This document shows positions 35,272 to 45,458 of a stretch of DNA of 64,000 nucleotides, one piece after another. A program made the position numbers and the translations under genes. The stretch is from Williamsia maris (GTDB lineage Bacteria > Actinomycetota > Actinomycetes > Mycobacteriales > Mycobacteriaceae), in contig NZ_JAMTCJ010000002.1 of NCBI RefSeq assembly GCF_024171815.1, forward strand, positions 868,001 to 932,000, written 5' to 3'. The first letter of the stretch is position 1. Each line of letters begins with the position of its first letter. The notes under the pieces are model-generated. The model worked only from the letters and a program-made list of their open reading frames with translations. It ran no database searches and was not told where the DNA came from.

Positions 35272-37275
35272 ATGCCCTCAGTCGATCGTCGTAGATTCTT
35301 GCAACTGTCCGGTGGAGTCGCCGCGGCGACGTTCCTGTCCGACAGCATCGCCCGCGCCGCCGACATCCCCGCAGCGCGCACCACCGGTACGCTCGCCGAC
35401 GTCGAGCACATCGTGGTCCTGATGCAGGAGAACAGATCCTTCGACCACTATTTCGGATCGATGCGCGGGGTGCGGGGGTTCGGTGATCCGCATCCGGCGA
35501 AGCGCAGGGACGGGAAGTCGGTCTGGTTCCAGTCGGACGGGTCGCGCGACATCGCACCCTTTCACCCGGACCACGACGATCTGGGGCTGACGTTCATCGA
35601 GGATCTCGATCACTCGTGGGCCGGCGGGCACAGAGCGTTCAACTCCGGCCACTACGACCAGTGGATCCCGGCGAAGACGCCGACCACCATGGCGCACCTA
35701 CTGCGCGACGACATGCCCTTCCACCACGCGTTGGCGGACGCATTCACCGTCTGCGACAACTATCACTGCTCACTGCTCGGACCCACCGACCCGAACCGGT
35801 ACTACATGTGGACCGGATGGGTGGGCAACGACGGCCGCGGCGGCGGTCCCGTGATCGACAACGCCGAGAAGGGATACGACTGGTCCACCTACCCGGAGCG
35901 CCTCGAGAAGGCCGGCGTCTCGTGGAAGATTTATCAGGACAGCGGTACCGGGCTCGACGCAGCCGGGTCGTGGGGGTACGCAAAGGACCCGTACGTCGGC
36001 AACTACGGCGACAACTCGCTCCTGTACTTCAACCGATATCGCACGGCCGCGTCGACAGATGCGCTGTATGCGAAGGCGCGCGTCGGAACCCAGGCCGCGT
36101 CCGGCGGTGACGCTTCGCTGTTCGACGGTCTGCGGCGGGACGTGAAAGCCGGTTCTCTCCCGAAGATCGCGTGGATCGTCGCGCCCGAGGCGTACACCGA
36201 GCATCCGAGTTGGCCGGTCAACTACGGCGCCTGGTACATCGCGAACGTGCTCAACGCGTTGACATCCGACCCGGACACCTGGGCGCGCACCGCATTGTTG
36301 ATCACCTACGACGAGAACGACGGCTTCTTCGATCACATCGTTCCTCCGCATCCCCACGGTGCCGGTGTCCCGGGCGATTCGACTGTGAGCACGGTCGACG
36401 AGGTGTTCTCGGGGCGAGGCACCGATCCCGCCGGTGCCTACGGTCTCGGTCAACGGGTTCCGATGATGGTGATCTCGCCGTGGAGTTCCGGTGGCTGGGT
36501 GTGTTCAGAGGTCTTCGACCACACGTCCATCCTGCGTCTGATGGAGAAGCGGTTCGGTGTGAGGGAACCGAACATCACACCGTGGCGGCGCTCCGTGTGC
36601 GGAGACCTCACCTCGGCATTCGACTTCACGATCCAGAAGTCGGCGGTTCCGCGCCTGCCTGCGACCGCGGGCTACCGCCCCGATCACGTGAAGCATCCCG
36701 ACTACCGCCCGGCACCCCCTGCGGTCGGCGCCGTCCCGGTGCAGGAGCGTGGCTCACGTCCGTCGCGTGGCCTGGCGTATCGACTCGCGACGACCATTGC
36801 CGTCACACCGGGATCCGCGGATCTCACCGTGGTCAATGCCGGGAGTCTCGGTGCGCACTTCCAGGTACGGTCGGCGGCGTTGCCGGTTCCCCACAGCTTC
36901 ACGGTGGGGGCCGGGGCGACCCTGCGGGCGTCGGTGCCTGCGAATCAGATCGCGGTGCACGGACCGAATGGCTTCTTCCGTGAGGTGCGCGGAACCGCGA
37001 AGGGCATGACGATCGCCGAGAAGGTCGACGGTGCCGCACTGCGACTCACGATCACCAATTCCACGGCTGAGCCGTTCACTGTGACGATCACCGAACACGG
37101 TGGCGTGGGCCGATCGGTCGTGGTGCCCGCCGATGGGCGGACCGGATACGCGCCCGTCCTCGACCACGGCTGGTACAGCGTCGAAGTACGCCTCGCAGAC
37201 CACGTCCGAACCCTCGCCGGGCGCGTCGAAACGGGTGCTCACGGCATCAGCGATCCTCGCATCGGTGGTTCCTGA
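35272..37275 (+). CDS. Tat-exported phospholipase C (phosphocholine-specific type)
   Basis: A 667-residue enzyme that hydrolyses phospholipids to diacylglycerol and a phospho-head group outside the cell. The twin-arginine signal is plain (DRRRFLQLSGG at 5-15, hydrophobic stretch, cleavage near ARA-A). The catalytic phosphoesterase domain starts with HIVVLMQENRSFDHYFGSMR (20 residues), which holds the metal/nucleophile region, and continues with NYHCSLLGPTDPNRYYMW and LITYDENDGFFDHI. Two C-terminal DUF756 beta domains (about 490-660) complete the PlcA/B/C architecture. It matches the mycobacterial and Pseudomonas enzymes in length. It may serve phosphate or lipid scavenging; a virulence role cannot be claimed here. 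Confidence 0.92.
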   Translation: MPSVDRRRFLQLSGGVAAATFLSDSIARAADIPAARTTGTLADVEHIVVLMQENRSFDHYFGSMRGVRGFGDPHPAKRRDGKSVWFQSDGSRDIAPFHPDHDDLGLTFIEDLDHSWAGGHRAFNSGHYDQWIPAKTPTTMAHLLRDDMPFHHALADAFTVCDNYHCSLLGPTDPNRYYMWTGWVGNDGRGGGPVIDNAEKGYDWSTYPERLEKAGVSWKIYQDSGTGLDAAGSWGYAKDPYVGNYGDNSLLYFNRYRTAASTDALYAKARVGTQAASGGDASLFDGLRRDVKAGSLPKIAWIVAPEAYTEHPSWPVNYGAWYIANVLNALTSDPDTWARTALLITYDENDGFFDHIVPPHPHGAGVPGDSTVSTVDEVFSGRGTDPAGAYGLGQRVPMMVISPWSSGGWVCSEVFDHTSILRLMEKRFGVREPNITPWRRSVCGDLTSAFDFTIQKSAVPRLPATAGYRPDHVKHPDYRPAPPAVGAVPVQERGSRPSRGLAYRLATTIAVTPGSADLTVVNAGSLGAHFQVRSAALPVPHSFTVGAGATLRASVPANQIAVHGPNGFFREVRGTAKGMTIAEKVDGAALRLTITNSTAEPFTVTITEHGGVGRSVVVPADGRTGYAPVLDHGWYSVEVRLADHVRTLAGRVETGAHGISDPRIGGS

Positions 37276-37281
37276 CGCGGC

Positions 37282-38883
37282 TCAGAACGGCGGGTCGTCG
37301 CCGAAGCCCTCCCAGGAGAACCGGGTTGGCGGCGGCGGTGTCTCGATGACGGGCTCAGGCGCGTCTGCGGCCGCGGCCGCGGCGTCGTCGAGACGTTGTT
37401 GGTTGGCGGCACGGGCCGTGCGTCGGCGGGCGTGCTTCTCCTCCAGGCGGGTTCGGCGTCTGGTGGGTTCGGCGTCGGGAGCCGTGCAGTCGGGATCCGG
37501 TGGGGCGTGGCTCGGTCGCTCGAACTCGATGTCACGCAACGACGGGAACAGGTCGTCGCCGGTGAACGCCGGGCCGGGGACGATCAGCCCCTCGGGGGTG
37601 ACGATCGTCGTGGTGGCGCGTCCGTTGTCATCGATCGTCAGGGTGTCGAGGAAGTCGCTGAACGTCTTCATGTTGTGGTGGAACCGGCATTTGGGTCCCA
37701 TGCCCTCGCGGCAGGTCTGTCCGCCGCGTTCAGGGTTCTCGTGGTCGTACTCGTCGGTGTGGTCGAGGTCGCAGCGCCACGCCGGTTGGTTGCAGCCGGG
37801 GATGTCGCAGTACAGGCCACGAGCGCGGATGACGGTGTCCAGTGCGGTCGACGGACGGTAGGGATCTCCGGGCTGCGTCGGTTTCAGGGGTGCGTCGTCG
37901 AAGCCCATCGGCCGGATCCGGGTCGCCGGATGGGCGATGATGTCGCGGATGTGGTCAGCGGAGACGACGCCGTAGCCGTCGATGAACCCGGGGTCCTCGC
38001 CGTCGCCTGCCGCGGTCTCGAGATCGCAGAGCACGGTGACGACGGCTTTCGATGTCGGCATCGCGATCTCACGCGCTGCGGGCCCGTCCGCGTCGGGCAC
38101 CGGCTCGGCGTCGCAATCGGGGTTGCCGCACTGGCATTCCCACGCCACGTTCATGACGAGGCAGAAGTGGGCGTCGCTCTTGCGGGCGCTCTTCGTACGT
38201 GGATCCTGCGAGCAGACGTGCTCGGCAACGGTCTCGACACGACGGAACATCGCGATGGCGTTCTCCGCGGTCATCGACGAGCTGATGATGCCCATGCCGT
38301 CGTCGCCGCGGTCCAGCCAGAAGGAGCGGGCATCGACCGCCGCTTTGCGCCGGGCGCGAACCGCCGCGGGATCGACCCGGAAGATGACGCGATCGATCAT
38401 GTCCCGCATCCGGTGTGCCGACCACGACCCGCCCCGGCGGAGGGATTCGGTGATGTCCGCGTCGACCGACCTCTGGTGGTCGGGGTCGGTGACGAGGTCC
38501 GTGCGCTCGACGATGGTCTTCACCTGCGCGGCGGTGATGAGCCCGTCCCGCAGGCATTCGGCCACCATCGGTAACCGGTCGCGAAGCGCCACCCCGGTGT
38601 CGATCAACCGTTCCGCGGTCGACTGCGGCATCGAGTGGAGTACCGCGACACGGGTTGCGCAGCGCGACAGCGCATCCAGCTTGCGCTTGTCGGATGCCTC
38701 CTCCGGTGCGACCAGCTGGGCGTGCAATTCTGCGGCGTTCCGCAGACGCACCCACTCCAGATATGACTGCCCCGCCGCCGCGTGCTTCATGTCCAGCAAC
38801 AGGGCGTTGATCGGCGCGCCGATCGGCTCGGACAACAGCCCCGTGGCTGCCGCCGACACCCCCGCCCAACCCCCGTCGATCAT
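37282..38883 (-). CDS. DUF222 / HNH endonuclease protein (13E12 repeat family)
   Basis: A 533-residue protein with the DUF222 domain (about 40-300) and a C-terminal HNH nuclease motif (CDIPGC, WRCDLDHTDEYDHENP, CRFHHNMKTF; zinc Cys pairs and catalytic His are present). The last about 120 residues are rich in Pro, Arg and Ala. This family is multicopy in mycobacteria, Gordonia and relatives (13E12 or REP13E12), often linked to repeats and phage-like insertions. It might be a domesticated selfish gene. The tandem repeat immediately upstream (38939-38994) fits that picture. Function is not known. Confidence 0.88.
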   Translation of the reverse strand: MIDGGWAGVSAAATGLLSEPIGAPINALLLDMKHAAAGQSYLEWVRLRNAAELHAQLVAPEEASDKRKLDALSRCATRVAVLHSMPQSTAERLIDTGVALRDRLPMVAECLRDGLITAAQVKTIVERTDLVTDPDHQRSVDADITESLRRGGSWSAHRMRDMIDRVIFRVDPAAVRARRKAAVDARSFWLDRGDDGMGIISSSMTAENAIAMFRRVETVAEHVCSQDPRTKSARKSDAHFCLVMNVAWECQCGNPDCDAEPVPDADGPAAREIAMPTSKAVVTVLCDLETAAGDGEDPGFIDGYGVVSADHIRDIIAHPATRIRPMGFDDAPLKPTQPGDPYRPSTALDTVIRARGLYCDIPGCNQPAWRCDLDHTDEYDHENPERGGQTCREGMGPKCRFHHNMKTFSDFLDTLTIDDNGRATTTIVTPEGLIVPGPAFTGDDLFPSLRDIEFERPSHAPPDPDCTAPDAEPTRRRTRLEEKHARRRTARAANQQRLDDAAAAAADAPEPVIETPPPPTRFSWEGFGDDPPF

Positions 38884-38938
38884 GTGTGCAGTTTAAAACA
38901 AGGGTCTGACAACCCTTCTCGTCTGTCCACAACCGCCG

Positions 38939-38994
38939 CCGAGCGTGCCGAAACGACCTACCGAGCGTGCCGAAAAGACCCGCCGAGCGTGCGG
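38939..38994. repeat. 22-bp tandem repeat (2.5 copies) by the DUF222 gene
   Basis: CCGAGCGTGCCGAAA begins at 38939 and again at 38961; a third, partial copy (CCGAGCGTGC) begins at 38983, each 22 bases apart. It fills much of the 124-base gap between the DUF222 start and the O-methyltransferase stop (38884-39007). Role unknown; similar short repeats may mark DUF222/HNH loci. Confidence 0.8.
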
Positions 38995-39007
38995 TGTCGA
39001 GGGATGA

Positions 39008-40687
<1,680 letters not shown>

Positions 40688-40721
40688 ACCTCCGTTGTAC
40701 CGGGCCTACGGCACACACAAA

Positions 40722-40781
40722 CGCTCCACATACATCGAAACGCTCCGGTTGCAACCGGAGCGTTTCGATGAAAGTGGAGCG
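40722..40781. repeat. Nested perfect palindrome / hairpin
   Basis: Bases 40733-40770 form a perfect 38-base palindrome (19-bp stem, no loop on DNA). Outside it, CGCTCCAC (40722-40729) pairs with GTGGAGCG (40774-40781) across 3-base internal loops. It lies 14 bases beyond the stop of the CsbD-like gene and 34 bases before the aldo/keto reductase start. It is a candidate terminator for the former, with only a weak T-rich tract beyond. Confidence 0.85.
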
Positions 40782-40795
40782 GATTGCCGATGAGA

Positions 40796-41374
40796 TCAGC
40801 GGCGCTTGATCACGATCGCCGCGATGATGCCGGCGATGACCGCCACGACACCGGCGATGAGGGCCGGGTTGGTCGCGGCCTTCTCGACGTCGCGGCTGTC
40901 GATGCTGCGGATGTTCGACGCGACCTTGTCGGCCACCTCGTTCGCCTTCTTCTCGGCGTTCTGGGCGACGTCCTTGGCCTGGGCCTTGGCGTCGGCCGCC
41001 GCGTCCTTGGCCTTGTCGGCGACCTCGTCGGCCTTGTCCTTCGCGTCCTGCGCGGCGTCCTTCACCTGCGCCTTGGCGTCGTCGGCGGCGTCTTCGGCCT
41101 TGGCCTTGACGTCCTTGGCCTGAGCCTTCACGTCAGACGCGACATCCTCGGCCTTGTCCTTCGCTTCGTCGGCGACGTCCGAGGCGGCGTCCTTGGCATC
41201 CTCGGCGGCATCGGAGACCTTGGCGCCGGCCTGCTTGGTCTTGGCGCCGGCCTTGTCGGCGGTGCCCTCGGCCTTGAGGTCATCGTTGTCGGTGGCGTCA
41301 CCGACCGCCTTCTTGGCCTCGCCGGCGACTTCCTGCGCCTTGTTCTGTGCCTTGTCGATGAAATCTGCAGACAT
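40796..41374 (-). CDS. CsbD-like stress protein with LEA-type repeats and membrane anchor
   Basis: A 192-residue, very Ala/Lys/Asp-rich protein. The first about 50 residues match the CsbD stress-protein pattern (FIDKAQNKAQEVAGEAKKAV, then DLKAEGTADKAG). A central region (about 55-150) is made of 11-residue-like repeats such as AKDAASDVADE and AKAQVKDAAQD, resembling group 3 LEA proteins and apolipoprotein-type amphipathic helices. The end is a hydrophobic helix (ALIAGVVAVIAGIIAAIVI) with KRR. I infer a membrane-tethered protectant for dehydration or envelope stress. ATG 41374 has GGAG upstream. No catalytic function is expected. Confidence 0.75.
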   Translation of the reverse strand: MSADFIDKAQNKAQEVAGEAKKAVGDATDNDDLKAEGTADKAGAKTKQAGAKVSDAAEDAKDAASDVADEAKDKAEDVASDVKAQAKDVKAKAEDAADDAKAQVKDAAQDAKDKADEVADKAKDAAADAKAQAKDVAQNAEKKANEVADKVASNIRSIDSRDVEKAATNPALIAGVVAVIAGIIAAIVIKRR

Positions 41375-41452
41375 GGAACTCACTCCTTCGTGATCGGCCC
41401 GACGTCTTCGAGCTCATTGATTGTGTAGTCGTAACGAACAACCTAGATGCAC

Positions 41453-41490
41453 GAACTCCCCGCCGTGAGATAGATCACGACGGGGAGTTC
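41453..41490 (-). terminator. Hairpin after the htdX operon
   Basis: A 16-bp stem with one mismatch (41453-41468 with 41475-41490, 6-base loop) lies 17 bases beyond the htdX stop. It has no clear T-run, so it may act as a Rho-assisted terminator. The rest of 41375-41452 holds the CsbD-like gene's leader. Confidence 0.6.
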
Positions 41491-41506
41491 ATGTGGATCG
41501 ATCGGT

Positions 41507-42400
41507 TCAGGCGCCGCGCAGGGTTCCGGTCAGGTGCGGGTAGCCCTTGCTGCGGTTGAGCACCGACACGTCGTAGCCCGACGTGCCCGAGCTGCCGTCG
41601 ACGGCGTCGACGTATCCGTTGACCTTGGCGGGCAACAGGATCGGCTTGCCGAACTTCGCCTCGTAGACGACATCGTCGGGCAGGTGCGCCTCGATGCTGC
41701 CGAGAATGGCTGCTGCGGTCCACATCCCGTGCGCGATGGCGCGCGGGAAGCCGAACGCCTTGGCGGTCAGGTTGGCCATGTGGATGGGGTTCCGGTCGCC
41801 GCTGGCCCCGGCGTACGCACGGATGCGCCCCAGGTCCACCGCGAGCGAGACATCCGGCGCCGGCGGTCGGTGATCCTTCGGCGGTGCGGACCGCTCGCCG
41901 TCGGACAGGCTGGTCCGCTGCTGGCTCAGCAGCGTCGAGACCTGCTCGGTCACCAGTTCGGTGCCGACGCTGATGCGGCTGACCACGTCGACGAGGATGC
42001 CCTTGCGGTGCTCGCGCAGCTTCTCCGCGTGCGTCGCGATCGAGAGCGGCTCACCGATCGAGATCGGCCGCAGTCGGTGGATGCGGTTCTCCAGATGCAC
42101 CGAACCGACCGCGCCGAACGGGAACGCCTTGGCGACCATGGTCTGCATCATCAGCGGGAACTGGGCGACGAACGGGAACGTCAGCGGCAGGAACTCGCCG
42201 AACTGCAGACCGGTGGCCGAGCAATACGCCCGGACCTGGTCGGCGTCGGTGGTCAGGTTCGACACCGTGTAAACGGTGTCGGGCAGCGATGCGTCCGGTC
42301 GGACCGGACCGCTCTTGCCGATGCCGGGGAGCATCCCCAACACCGCGCTGCGGTAGACGTCCGAGGTCGCCGGGAGGCGCGTGAGTGCGACGGTTGCCAT
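41507..42400 (-). CDS. htdX: MaoC-type 3-hydroxyacyl dehydratase (HtdX-like)
   Basis: A 297-residue double hot-dog dehydratase that removes water from 3-hydroxyacyl thioesters. The C-terminal MaoC domain has the hydratase-2 motif with Asp202 and His207 (AGASGDRNPIHMAN); the N-terminal half is the degenerate repeat (FGEFLPLTFPF). The order htdX-fabG4 with divergent fadA2 matches M. tuberculosis Rv0241c-Rv0242c-Rv0243. The start ATG 42400 comes 1 base after the fabG4 stop; GTG 42409 is an alternative. It acts with FabG4 in a fatty acid elongation or degradation cycle. Confidence 0.92.
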   Translation of the reverse strand: MATVALTRLPATSDVYRSAVLGMLPGIGKSGPVRPDASLPDTVYTVSNLTTDADQVRAYCSATGLQFGEFLPLTFPFVAQFPLMMQTMVAKAFPFGAVGSVHLENRIHRLRPISIGEPLSIATHAEKLREHRKGILVDVVSRISVGTELVTEQVSTLLSQQRTSLSDGERSAPPKDHRPPAPDVSLAVDLGRIRAYAGASGDRNPIHMANLTAKAFGFPRAIAHGMWTAAAILGSIEAHLPDDVVYEAKFGKPILLPAKVNGYVDAVDGSSGTSGYDVSVLNRSKGYPHLTGTLRGA

Positions 42401-42401
42401 C

Positions 42402-43757
42402 TCAGGCACCCAGCAGGGCCTGGCCGCACACGCGGACCACGTTGCCGGTCACCGCGGACGACGCCGGGCTCGCGAAGTACGCCACGGTCTCGGCGACGTC
42501 GACGGTCTGACCGCCCTGCTGCAGCGAGCTCATCAGGCGGCCGGCCTCGCGGGTGGCGAGCGGGATCGCCGCGGTCATGGCGGTCTCGATGAAGCCGGGG
42601 GCCACCGCGTTGATGGTGATGCCCTTCTCGGCGAGGATCGGCGCGTAGGCGTCGACCAGGCCGATGACGCCGGCCTTCGAGGTGCCGTAGTTGGTCTGGC
42701 CGCGGTTGCCCGCGATGCCGGCGATCGACGAGACGTCGATGACCGCGCCACCGGACTTCAGTGCGTCGGCGGCGATGAGGTCGTCGACCAGCTTCTGCGG
42801 TGCGAGGAGGTTCACGGCGATGACCGAGTCCCAGCGCGACGCGTCCATGTTGGCGAGCAGTTTGTCGCGGGTGATGCCCGCGTTGTTGACGATGATGTCG
42901 ATACCGCCGAAACGCTCCTTGGCCAGCTCGGCCAGCGTCGCACCCGCGTCGGCGGCGGTCACGTCGACGGGGAACGCGGTGCCCTTGACCTTGTTCGCGG
43001 TCTTCGACAGTGCCTCACCGGCGGCCGGGATGTCGGCGACGATGACGTGCGCGCCATCGCGGGCCAGGACCTCGGCGATGGTCGCGCCGATGCCGCGTGC
43101 GGCGCCGGTGACGACGGCGACACGGCCCTCGAGCGGCTTGTCCCAGTTCGCGGGCGGGGTGGCCTCACCGGTTCCGATGCGGATGACCTGCGCGTCGACG
43201 AACGTCGACTTCGCCGAGAGGACGAAGCGGACGGTCGACTCGAGACCGGACAGGCCGGTCGGGGCGTCGGGCGCGACGTAGACGAGCTGCACGGTGGCGC
43301 CCTTGAGGAGCTCCTTGCCCAGCGAGCGGGTGAAGCCCTCGAGTGCGCGCTGCGCGATGCGCTCGTTCGGGTCGGTGATCAGCTCCGGCGTGGTGCCCAG
43401 GACCAGGAAACGTGCCGACGGGGTGACCGACCGCAGCGTCGGGGTGAAGAACTCGTAGAGCTCCTTGAGGTCGGCCGGGGAGGTGATGCCGGTGGCGTCG
43501 AGGACCACGGCGCCGAACTTGTCGGCCGACTTGCCGGTGACGTTGTTGTGAATCACCTCATAGTCAGGGGTGTCGAGCAGCTCGCGGAGGGGCTCGATCA
43601 GTCGGCCGGACCCGCCGAGCAGGACCGGACCGGTCAGCGCCGGATCCGACGGCTTGTACCGGCGCAGCGGCGGCGGCACGGGCAGACCCGCCTGCTTGGC
43701 GATGAACGCGCCCGGAAGCGAATGAACGAATTGCGAGTACAGGCCGGTGTTTGCCAC
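42402..43757 (-). CDS. fabG4: High-molecular-weight 3-oxoacyl reductase FabG4
   Basis: A 451-residue SDR with an extra N-terminal flavodoxin-like domain (about 40-200) before the catalytic domain. The latter has TGAARGIG at 217-224, NNAG, Ser343/344, Tyr357 and Lys361 (YGTSK). This two-domain form is the HMwFabG of mycobacteria (FabG4, 454 residues), which reduces 3-oxoacyl-CoA with NADH. I start at GTG 43757, which has AAGGAG 7 bases upstream; a longer reading lacks support. Transcription starts in the 137-base divergent gap to fadA2, which carries the TetR operator at 43836. Confidence 0.93.
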   Translation of the reverse strand: MANTGLYSQFVHSLPGAFIAKQAGLPVPPPLRRYKPSDPALTGPVLLGGSGRLIEPLRELLDTPDYEVIHNNVTGKSADKFGAVVLDATGITSPADLKELYEFFTPTLRSVTPSARFLVLGTTPELITDPNERIAQRALEGFTRSLGKELLKGATVQLVYVAPDAPTGLSGLESTVRFVLSAKSTFVDAQVIRIGTGEATPPANWDKPLEGRVAVVTGAARGIGATIAEVLARDGAHVIVADIPAAGEALSKTANKVKGTAFPVDVTAADAGATLAELAKERFGGIDIIVNNAGITRDKLLANMDASRWDSVIAVNLLAPQKLVDDLIAADALKSGGAVIDVSSIAGIAGNRGQTNYGTSKAGVIGLVDAYAPILAEKGITINAVAPGFIETAMTAAIPLATREAGRLMSSLQQGGQTVDVAETVAYFASPASSAVTGNVVRVCGQALLGA

Positions 43758-43835
43758 GTCATGACTCCTTGTTGGTTTGGTTTTCCCCACCCCACCCGGC
43801 GGTTGCGCGTTGGCACCCGGCGGGGTTCGACAAGT

Positions 43836-43855
43836 AACTTACTCGCGAGTAAGAA
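43836..43855. promoter_or_regulatory. TetR operator, copy 2 of a shared motif
   Basis: AACTTACTCGCGAGTAAGAA contains the perfect 16-bp palindrome CTTACTCGCGAGTAAG in the fabG4/fadA2 divergent promoter. It has the same half-sites and spacing as 28246-28265 upstream of the TetR gene at 28304. One dimeric repressor could control both transcripts. Confidence 0.75.
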
Positions 43856-43894
43856 TACTCCATAGCTTCCATCCGACACCCGGGGAGATCAGCA

Positions 43895-45226
43895 GTGGCA
43901 ACAGCAGGAACATCCAAGAGCACTCGAGCCAAGTCCGGAGCCGCCAAGGCGAAGACGGTTCGGCCGGTCGCGATCGTCGGCGGCAACCGCATCCCGTTCG
44001 CCCGCCAGGACAAGGCCTACGCCAAGGCCAGCAACCAGGACATGTTCACCGCCACCCTGAACGGCCTCGTGAGCCGTTTCGGACTGCAGGGTGAGCGTCT
44101 CGGCATGGTCGCCGGCGGTGCCGTCCTCAAGCACTCGCGCGACTTCAACCTCATCCGCGAGTCCGTCCTCGGTTCGGCCCTGTCGCCGTACACCCCGGGC
44201 ATCGACGTCCAGCACGCCTGCGGCACCGGCCTCTCGGCCATCTCGCTGGTCGCCGACGGCATCGCCACCGGCAAGTACGACGCCGGCATCGGCGGCGGCG
44301 TCGACACCACCTCGGACGCGCCGATCGGCGTCTCCGAGCCGCTGCGTCGCGCGCTGCTCGAGGTCAACCGGGCGCGCAGCACCGGCGACCGCCTCAAGGC
44401 GATCGCCGCCCTGCTGCCCAAGATCGGCATCGAGATCCCCAAGAACGGCGAGCCGCGCACCGGCATGTCGATGGGCGACCACGCCGCCATCACGGCCAAG
44501 GAGTTCGGCATCAAGCGCGCCGACCAGGACGCGCTCGCCGCGGCCAGCCACCAGAACATGGCCAAGGCGTACGACGCCGGCTTCTTCGACGACCTGATCA
44601 CCCCGTTCCTGGGCCTGACCCGCGACGAGAACCTGCGTCCGGACAGCTCGGTGGAGAAGCTGGCCAAGCTCAAGCCGGTCTTCGGTGTCGGACTCGGCGA
44701 CGCCACGATGACCGCGGGCAACTCGACGCCGCTCACCGACGGCGCGTCGGCGGTGCTGCTGTCCAGCGACGAGTGGGCCGCGGAGAAGAACCTGCCTGTG
44801 CTCGCGCACCTGGTGGACGTAGAGACCGCAGCGGTCGACTACATCAACGGCCCCGACGGCCTGCTGATGGCGCCCACCTATGCGATCCCGCGTCTGCTCG
44901 AGCGCAACGGCCTGACCCTGCAGGACTTCGACTACTACGAGATCCACGAGGCGTTCGCCTCGGTCGTGCTGTGCACGCTCGCCGCTTTCGAGTCCGACGA
45001 GTACTGCAAGGGACGCCTGGGCCTCGACTCGGCCCTGGGCTCGATCGACCGCTCGAAGCTCAACGTCAACGGCTCCTCGCTCGCGGCCGGGCACCCGTTC
45101 GCCGCCACCGGTGGACGCATCGTCGCCCAGACGGCCAAGCAGCTGCACGCGAACGGCGGCGGTCGCGCGCTCATCTCCATCTGTGCCGCTGGCGGACAGG
45201 GCGTCACCGCCATCGTCGAGGTCTGA
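43895..45226 (+). CDS. fadA2: Acetyl-CoA acetyltransferase / thiolase FadA2
   Basis: A 443-residue thiolase. An Ala/Lys-rich lead of about 20 residues precedes the core. The active-site Cys109 is in QHACGTG, His400 in AAGHPFAATGG and Cys430 in CAAGGQG, so all catalytic residues are present. It cleaves or forms 3-oxoacyl-CoA in fatty acid beta-oxidation. Start is GTG 43895, with only a weak ribosome site. Divergent fabG4-htdX supply the reductase and dehydratase, so the three genes could run a complete reversible cycle, lacking only an enoyl reductase/dehydrogenase here. Confidence 0.92.
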   Translation: MATAGTSKSTRAKSGAAKAKTVRPVAIVGGNRIPFARQDKAYAKASNQDMFTATLNGLVSRFGLQGERLGMVAGGAVLKHSRDFNLIRESVLGSALSPYTPGIDVQHACGTGLSAISLVADGIATGKYDAGIGGGVDTTSDAPIGVSEPLRRALLEVNRARSTGDRLKAIAALLPKIGIEIPKNGEPRTGMSMGDHAAITAKEFGIKRADQDALAAASHQNMAKAYDAGFFDDLITPFLGLTRDENLRPDSSVEKLAKLKPVFGVGLGDATMTAGNSTPLTDGASAVLLSSDEWAAEKNLPVLAHLVDVETAAVDYINGPDGLLMAPTYAIPRLLERNGLTLQDFDYYEIHEAFASVVLCTLAAFESDEYCKGRLGLDSALGSIDRSKLNVNGSSLAAGHPFAATGGRIVAQTAKQLHANGGGRALISICAAGGQGVTAIVEV

Positions 45227-45239
45227 TCGACACCGGTGA

Positions 45240-45286
45240 CCGTGATCTGCGCGAAGTGACTTCCGAGGGGTTTGCGCAGGTCACGG
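45240..45286 (+). terminator. Hairpin 14 bases after fadA2
   Basis: A 13-bp stem with one G-T pair (45240-45252 with 45274-45286, 21-base loop) follows the fadA2 stop. A T-rich tract is only at 45300-45304, so it is probably a first, weak stop before the stronger one. Confidence 0.55.
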
Positions 45287-45348
45287 CACCACAGAAAAAG
45301 TTTTCGAGAATGTGTAACGCCTGACCGGCGGCACTCGATATCCAAGAC

Positions 45349-45404
45349 AGCTTCGGCTGAGCTGCCAGACCCCCGACCCGGCAGCTCGGTCGAAGCTTTT
45401 TATT
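45349..45404 (+). terminator. Strong intrinsic terminator between fadA2 and the siderophore operon
   Basis: AGCTTCG/CGAAGCT (45349-45355 with 45391-45397) and, inside it, GAGCTGCC/GGCAGCTC (45359-45366 with 45380-45387) are followed by TTTTATT. It insulates the siderophore operon from fadA2. Nothing else was seen in 45227-45434. Confidence 0.85.
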
Positions 45405-45434
45405 GTCCGGGTTCGCCCGCCGACCGGTCGCACA

Positions 45435-45458
45435 GCTACTTAGGCTAGCCTATGTTCC
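45435..45458 (+). promoter_or_regulatory. Iron box (IdeR/DtxR-like) with overlapping -10
   Basis: TTAGGCTAGCCTA around 45440-45452 holds the palindrome TAGGCTAGCCTA and matches about 12 of 19 positions of the TTAGGTTAGGCTAACCTAA consensus in either alignment. TAGCCT (45446-45451) is a good -10 placed 7 bases before the ATG, so the iron regulator would sit on the promoter of a leaderless message. Confidence 0.7.

Noticed and set aside
38939-38994. CRISPR-like array
   Set aside because: Only two and a half units, with 7-base non-repeated parts; far too short for repeats and spacers.
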